This document shows positions 57,753 through 64,000 of a stretch of DNA of 64,000 nt, in pieces. The DNA is taken from positions 93,702,327 to 93,766,326 of the forward strand of contig CM073891.1 of assembly GCA_037176705.1 (NCBI GenBank). Reading direction: 5' to 3'. A program made the translations under genes and the position numbers. The notes beneath the pieces were generated by a model. It worked only from the letters and a program-made list of their open reading frames with translations. It did not search any database and was not told the DNA's origin. Each line of letters begins with the position of its first letter. Position 1 is the stretch's first letter. The stretch is from Molossus alvarezi (taxonomy: Eukaryota; Chordata; Mammalia; Chiroptera; Molossidae).

Positions 57753-58937
57753 ATTAAAGAGACAGGTGTGGTGGTCCTGATAGAAGGCTCAAGGTGATGT
57801 GAAGTAATAATGTAATGGGTACTCAAATCTCAGATTCCTGCTCTAAGGCTAAGGTTAGAATTATACATCTATTAACCTAAGTTTGGCACACAGCTTATGA
57901 ATCATTTTATACAAAAGTTAGTGGATATTTGGGACCTTGTGGGCAGTCTTCTCCATCTCAAATTATATTATGGCCCTAAACTCCATTTGACTTTAGCAGG
58001 GTGGAATAGCTCTGGGGTAAACCAAGGTGAAACATTATCCATTTCTTCCTCTCTAGTTGAGGTCTCTTATGTAAAAGGTGGCGAGGTAGCTGAAATTTGG
58101 CTTATAGAAGCATATTCACAGAAGTGCTACAAATAAGGGTGAGTCAGCTGTGAGCTCAATAGAGAGTAAATAGATAGACAAATTTACATTCATATATGGA
58201 TTGATTTAGACATTTGTCAAATATTTGCCAAAAGACTTTTCCCTTGTCTATGGAAGGCACAGTTCTAATTTTTTTTTTCTAAAGGACTCATTTCATTAGT
58301 CAGTTCAATGAAAGTTTAAATATGAAATGCCAAAGCTGAAAATATACATTAACACTTTCTGTATCTTTCCAGATAGCTCAGCTGACCCCCTTTCTAGGCT
58401 AAGTACTATTAGCATGCAAATAAAACAGAGGTTCTTAGGTTAGTATTATATTCAAGAGACACTAATAGTCCCATCAGAATCATGAATGTAGCTATGAACA
58501 CCCAGAGAACACCCAGCAATATGACACACTACGCTGACACGAACCTTCTTCTGACCACAGTACGTGTAAAGTTGTACCAAACAGAACCAAAATAAACATC
58601 ATAATACAATCTGAACTTGAAGGAAAGAGGAAAAATTCTCAGAAATCATTACAAATAGCAAAGTCAAAGTCAAGGATGTAAGTTGGAGCTGGGCTGTGAC
58701 ATCCCAAAGGTGTACTATGAAGATAAGGGCTTAAAAGGCTGGGCCTCAAATCCTGGCCCTGGGCCTTGAACTAGCAGAGAACTAGAACTGAGCATTTTGT
58801 CCACAACAGCTGCCCAGGCTTTGAAAGGAGAACAGGAAAATCTCTACCTCATCCAAGGAGGCTGAAACAAAGCTTAGTCTCTACCCTAAATAGACTTAAA
58901 TTATTAATGATGTTCAAACAGTAGTAAAAAGAAATTA
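57753..58937. other. Intron, no recognised element
   Basis: Nothing recognised. Confidence 0.35.
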
Positions 58938-59160
58938 AGGCTCAGTTGGTTGGGCATCGTCCTGTGCACTGGGAGGTTGTGGTTAGATTCCAAGTCAAGG
59001 GCACACGCCCGGGTTGTGGGCTTGGGCCCCCGCGGGAGAAGTGTAGGAGGCAGCCAATGGGCATTGCGCTCTCACATCAGTGTTTCTCTTTCTCTCCCCC
59101 TCTCCATTCCTTTGTCTCTAAATATCAATAAACTCTTCTTTAAAAAAAAAAAGAAAAAAG
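58938..59160 (+). mobile_element. VES SINE
   Basis: GGCTCAGTTGGTTGGGCATC, CAAGGGCACACGCCCGGGTT, GTAGGAGGCAGCCAATGGGC, CT runs, CTAAATATCAATAAAC. The flanks share AAAAAGAAAT. It is a divergent member. Confidence 0.9.
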
Positions 59161-59339
59161 AAATACAGAAGTGAAACTTACCACCAACATCTTAAATTCA
59201 AACTGTTCCAGGAAACAGAAAAAAAGAAATGAGTCAAACTTTGTATGCCCTTGATCCCCAAAGGATAACATAAACAAAGCTAAAAGACAAACCACACACC
59301 TAAAGAAGATAAGTGAATACACATAAAATACAGAGTTAG

Positions 59340-59850
59340 TATCAAGAGTATATGAAGGACTTGTAAAAATCAATAAGAAAAAGCCAAACAATCCCACGGC
59401 AAATAAACAAAAGATACATATTGATATTTCATAAAAAATAAGACCTCAAATTCCAAGTATGAGAAGTTCCTCAATTTAAATAGTAATCAGAAAAAGGTAA
59501 ATGGCTAAATAACATGATTTTATTTATTATCTATAAGGATGACAAATATTAAAAAGTTTGATACCAATGGTGGGTTAAGATATGAGGAAACTTTCATACC
59601 CGCTGGTGGAAGGGGAACTTGGTATCAGCCTTTTGGGTGGCAAAGTGTCAATATAAAGGGAAAGATGCACATGTCCTAAAACCCAGCAATTACAAATCCA
59701 GGTATTTACCTTAGAGAAACCCGAAATATGTGTAGGGAGACATAAGGATGTTGTTCCCTGTGGAATGTTTCTAACAGTAAAAAAGAAAGAAAACCTAAAT
59801 GTTCATAAACAAGGAATAATTTATAAATATTGGTATTTTCTATTTGTAGT
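59340..59850 (+). mobile_element. Old L1M ORF2 fragment (plus)
   Basis: GAGTATATGAAGGACTTGTA, AATCAATAAGAAAAAGCC, CGCTGGTGGAAGGGGAACTT, AACCCAGCAATTACAAATCC and AAACCTAAATGTTCATAAAC are the L1 ORF2 C-terminal region with many changes. Confidence 0.75.
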
Positions 59851-59974
59851 CTTCCATTTCTTTCCCTTCAGAAAAAAAAAATTGATAAAATTACATTATA
59901 CATAGTATATTGCTCAATCAGGAAGAGGGGTAGATTTTAATTTCTCTGTGTTTTCTATATTTTTGAAATATAAT

Positions 59975-60335
59975 TAGTTTTTTTCTTCTAATTTATCTCT
60001 ATTGTTTAAAGTATTATAGATGTCCCCCTTTTTTCCCCATTGACCCCCTCCCTCCTGCTTCCCACCGCTCGCCTTCACCACACTGTTGTGTCCATTGGTT
60101 ATGCATATATGCATATAAATACTTTGGTTAATCTCTTCCAGTCTCCCCACCTTCTGAGATTTGTCAGTCTGTTACCTGCTTCCATGTCTCTGGATCCATT
60201 TTGTTCATCAGTTTATTTTGTTCATTAGAGTCCACATATAAGTGAGATCATGTGATACCTGTCTTTGTCTAATTGGCTTATTTTACTCAGCATAATACTC
60301 TCCAGGTCCCTCCATGCTGTCTCAAAGGGTAAGAG
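59975..60335 (-). mobile_element. L1 3' end (minus), 5'-truncated
   Basis: TTTATCTCTATTGTTTAAAG, CCCCATTGACCCCCTCCCTC, GTGTCCATTGGTTATGCATA and ACTCAGCATAATACTCTCCA are the reverse 3'UTR and last ORF2 codons. Confidence 0.92.
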
Positions 60336-60536
60336 AAGTATGCTATTATTAGTTTTTAAATAAATGTATATTATAATGTCTATCCAGAGCCATATGTATT
60401 ATGAAAGAAGGCTATATGTTTCTAAGACATAGTTTTGCATATAACAATATCAGTTACATAAAAAACATTTATACTATTAATTAATTTGGGTAGAATATAC
60501 ATATGTATAACGTACACATATAGAGTATATGCATGT

Positions 60537-60558
60537 GTATGTATGTATGTATGTATAA
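60537..60558 (+). repeat. (GTAT)n microsatellite
   Basis: Short run of GTAT units in A/T-rich DNA. Confidence 0.85.
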
Positions 60559-60689
60559 TACATACAAACAGGCCTGGAAGAAATCAGAGAGTTATTAATA
60601 GTATTAACCTTGGGAAGAAAGTAGAATAGAAGAAGAGCATCAAGATGGAATTTTTCCCTTTTATTCCACCCAATTCTGTGTGTTCACAT

Positions 60690-61225
60690 ATTTATGAATG
60701 TGATTCATATGTTGTAGTATATTGACTGAATTAAGCCTCCAATTAATCACTTTTCTGTATCTATTGCCTTTGCCCTGAACTTTGCAGTCTCTTCCATCTG
60801 ACTCTGGCCAACCTCGTGACAGGCCTTGGCCAACAGAATACAAAGAAATTGATGATGAGCCAAGTACAGGGTTAGGTTTCAAGAGGCTGATGTGCTGCTT
60901 CTTAATCCCTCTCTTGCATAGTTGAGTTTCCATTCTTGGAAAAAGCCTTGATTTGTCCACTGGCAGATGATAGACCAGGTGGAGAAGAGTCTAGTTATTC
61001 CAGCAAAAATTACTCTACACCTGCCTACATACAGTTAATCCCCATACATATAAGAGGACCCAGGCAAATCAGCAAATCTGCCTACCTGACCCACAGTGAC
61101 TGCAGAAGCATAGTTGAGACCAGGAGAAATGTCCAGCTGACCAATAAACTAATGAATAGTGATAAATACACTGTTTTCACCCACTGAGTTTTGGAGTGGC
61201 TTTGTTATACCTTAAGAGCTAATAC
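60690..61225 (+). mobile_element. MLT1-like (MaLR) LTR, old
   Basis: TTCCATCTGACTCTGGCCAA, ACCAGGTGGAGAAGAGTCTA, GACTGCAGAAGCATAGTTGA and CCCACTGAGTTTTGGAGTGG, ending TTTGTTATAC, resemble the common mammalian MaLR LTR 3' end. The family call is tentative. Confidence 0.45.
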
Positions 61226-61739
61226 ATGCATTCACCATAAATGAATTTTTTAAAGTGAAATAAGATATTTCCATGCATTTAAGGAAAGATGACCTTCATA
61301 GCTAGATACAACACATAACAATTCCAAGCCTCTATTATTGATGTCATCATTAGGGTCTGACATCAGAACATGCTCTATTTTATTCAGACACTTCAGTTTC
61401 TCATTCAGAAGATGTTTACTTCATCTTGCATTGACCTGGAGCCCCACCAACCTCCACTCAAGTGGAATCTTTTAGCATGGTGTGTCATGTGTTTTCATGC
61501 ACCCTTCATGAGCCTTCTCTAACCAATGAGAAAAAAAAGACAATAAACAAATTGTTGATAAAAATGTACAGCATTTGGCAGTTGAGTCCAAGCCAATATG
61601 AATATAGAAAGAAATCAAGTGTATAACATTTCACTAAGTCTACTCCAAACTAAATCAACTGTGACACAAAAGCACATCCTAGCAGACAATATTATTTTGC
61701 ATCTTGATTCAGTTATTGATCAAGTGCTTGGTAGAATAA

Positions 61740-61905
61740 ACCTGAGAATCCACAGGCTGCATTCTGCTGCAAACTAGTTCTGTGATTTGGGGCAACTTTC
61801 TTACATTCTCCAGGTCATTTTATTTTCAATTTTTAATGAAATAAGGAAGTTGGATGACTTATCTCTTGGGTTCCTCCCAATTTGAACATTCTTTGATCCT
61901 ATGAC
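61740..61905 (+). mobile_element. MIR3-like (plus)
   Basis: CTAGTTCTGTGATTTGGGGC, GAAATAAGGAAGTTGGATGA and TTGGGTTCCTCCCAATTTGA, then TTCTTTGATCCTATGA, follow MIR3. Confidence 0.65.
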
Positions 61906-62269
61906 AGTGAAACAAGCCTCAAGGCCTTCCTATCATGAAAGCAACCTTTTCATTTCAATTTCATCTCCAAAGATTTTGTTGTCCTTTCTCTCAGTGCAAA
62001 TTACTCATTTGAAAGATTTGGGCTGAAATGAAGATTTCTGCCTAAAGCAAGCTAACAAGTAGTTGCCATCAGAAGCTCCTTAATTCCTCGTGTTAAACTG
62101 GCTACATTGTAAATGTCCAACAAGGAAGAGACATTGGAAATAATGGTCAACATCTTCATCTCACATAAGATGAAACTAAGGCCCTGAAAGTTGCTGGAAC
62201 TTACCAAATCCAACAGTTTCGTGACGGGCAGGGTAAATTGTAATTTTATGTTTTTTAGTTCCATTAATG

Positions 62270-62720
62270 AAAGCATTAATCCATCTAAGCAAAATCTATT
62301 GAACACTTACCAGACACTGTGCTAGGCACTAAGAATGTGAAGAGCACAAGGACAAACTCACAGCCCTCATGAAGCCCACAGTCCAGTGGAAGCAAAGAAG
62401 GAACATGGTCAAACCCGAACACCCACGCCAAGCCAGAGGTATCTGTGGGATCCTCTGAGAACCCAGGAGAAGTAATACATTACTCTTCTTGAAGAGACAT
62501 GGAAAGCTTCACAGAGTGGGGTGGGTGGGTGTGGTAATTGAGCTGAATTTTGAAAAATAGGGAGTTTGTAAGGCACATAGGCCACAGGAGAAAAGGGCAG
62601 AGAACACAGCATGTGCAAAGGCATTTAAAACACACACACACACACTTTTGAGAGACTATAAACAGCTGGATAAACTTGAACCTAGGATGCAGGTTGGGAA
62701 TGTCAGGAGACCTGAACGAA
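62270..62720 (-). mobile_element. L2 3' region (minus)
   Basis: TATTGAACACTTACCAGACA, CTGTGCTAGGCACTAAGAAT, CAGCCCTCATGAAGCCCACA, ATTGAGCTGAATTTTGAAAA and AGCATGTGCAAAGGCATTTA are in L2 reverse order. An (AC)n run lies at 62631-62645. Confidence 0.85.
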
Positions 62721-63689
62721 GAAATAGACAGGAATAGATAATGCCAAGGAAAAAAGCTTTGACTTTTGTCTAGAAAGATGAGAAATGAAGCATTTAAAAG
62801 ACCATAAATCTAAATAATTCTTCTTCAAAACCCTGAAACTTGACTTGCTATTTTTACAGACCATGTCATGGTGGAAGCGCCTGCATTAGAACTGCGCCTT
62901 AGAGGAAGCCTGAGGCTTCTTGTTGAACATTTAAATCAAATTTGTGGGTTTGACGTTTACGTTAATTCCCTCACTTTGTAATACCATAAAATAGACATCA
63001 CAAGCAAAAACTTAAAAATCAAGGAATTAATTCCTTGAAATTAAGTATATCTTTTCTAGGTGAGTACTTGGCAAATGATACATTTACAAATATGTATGTA
63101 GTTTGTGTTGAGGACCCTGGTAATTCAAACACCCAGATTTACTGGGCTTTTTTGGTTAGTTTGTCCATCTGCTATCAATGTTGTTTCTTATTTGATTGAG
63201 TGGCCCTTAAACCAAATGATATAAATGACCAAATGATCTAGTCAAGCCTTCTGGTTGGATGAATAATACTTTAGAAAATATTCAAAATAAAAATTTAAAT
63301 GCATGATGCAGGTGTGTGGAATATAATACCATTTTGCTAAAAAAATATTTATACATCTTGTCAAAAGATATATACTTTGTACATATAACCATAGAAAATT
63401 ATCTGGAAGGACCTTTACTAAATTATTAGAAGTGATTTTCTCTGAGTAGTAAAATTAGGGACAATATCCATTTTATATGTATTCTCTTTCTTTCCCTCTT
63501 CTCCCCTTCCCTCTCCTCTTGCTCCCTCTCTCTCTCAGCATCACTTAGATATGAAAATAGCTATTAATTACTAAAAATACATGTGTTTCCAATTGTGTAT
63601 ATAAACCAAACCATCAAAAACTTCTGCTTAGAGTATAAATTAGTACAACATTTAAGAGCAATTGGCATCATAATAATAATTATCATTCC

Positions 63690-63870
63690 CAGTTTGGGGC
63701 TTGCCATGTTTCATACTCTGTACTGTTCCTCATGGTTTATCTTTAATCCTGTGAGGTAGACATTCTTTTCATTTCCATTCTACAAATAAGAGAAATTGAG
63801 GCATGAGGATGTTAAGTAACTTTCCCAAATTCTTACTACCAGGAAGCTGAGAGTCCAAAACTTCGGATGG
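63690..63870 (-). mobile_element. MIR (minus)
   Basis: TTTAATCCTGTGAGGTAGAC, ATTCTACAAATAAGAGAAAT, TGAGGCATGAGGATGTTAAG and AACTTTCCCAAATTCTTACT are reverse MIR. Confidence 0.85.
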
Positions 63871-64000
63871 TTCACACCTTTAATGACAGAGACTGCTATG
63901 TGTGAAGAATCTCCAATAATGTTAAGCTAGTAAATTACATGATTTACTTCTGCTCTGTTCAACCTGGATTGATATAAATGCAGCATGTACATTTATCAGT

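Larger units (their letters stand above)
1..64000 (-). other. GRM8: GRM8 gene body (internal exons plus introns)
   Basis: Three minus-strand exons encode consecutive pieces of a group III metabotropic glutamate receptor. Sequence choices such as [13 protein letters not shown] and [11 protein letters not shown] match my knowledge of mGlu8 rather than mGlu4, mGlu6 or mGlu7. The gene runs from high to low coordinates. Introns of 749 bp (7226-7974) and 1568 bp (5503-7070) separate the exons. The upstream intron exceeds 55 kb and the downstream intron exceeds 5.3 kb. I did not recognise the preceding exon (ending near the ISREI motif) or the following exon (containing the EQEGKVQF motif) in the window. 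That GRM8 has very large introns is established knowledge for mammals. That the whole window is inside the gene is inferred, since no other gene is visible. Confidence 0.85.

Overview
The window is vertebrate genomic DNA from a bat. The dense young repeats are tRNA-derived SINEs of the chiropteran VES type (14 copies recognised) plus L1, a mariner-type MITE and half-L1 (HAL1) elements. Vespertilionid-type bats fit best, but the species cannot be fixed from sequence alone. There are no bacterial-style genes.

The host gene is GRM8 (metabotropic glutamate receptor 8) on the minus strand. Three consecutive internal coding exons lie at 8110-7975, 7225-7071 and 5502-5365 (136, 155 and 138 bp). All have canonical AG/GT borders and compatible phases, and they encode part of the extracellular glutamate-binding lobe. 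The other ~63.5 kb is GRM8 intron: 1-5364 downstream of the last visible exon, two small introns (5503-7070 and 7226-7974), and a very large upstream intron from 8111 to the end of the window. No other GRM8 exon was recognised.

The intron is a layered record of transposition. Ancient material includes L2 (notably 3740-4400, 10430-12830, 33170-33975, 62270-62720), MIR/MIR3, hAT MITEs, L1M fragments and an old HAL1 (26810-28080). Younger layers include VES SINEs in both orientations, 5'-truncated L1 tails, one twin-primed L1 (18850-19680) and a possible solo LTR (20170-20928).

The centrepiece is a three-level nest at 45925-54974. An old L1-family 3' end (A) was split by a half-L1 (B, HAL1 type: ORF1 plus 3'UTR, with ORF2 reduced to seven codons). 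B's ORF1 was in turn split by a full-length L1 (C, 47663-53766). C has an exact 17-bp target-site duplication, an intact 293-aa ORF1 and an intact 1274-aa ORF2, so it looks very recent and possibly mobile. It lies antisense to GRM8. Its GC-rich 5'UTR carries about 200 bp upstream of a YY1-like ATGGCGGC site, which may be an acquired leader.

Most other open frames are chance frames in repeats, many with non-ATG starts, and are not annotated as genes.
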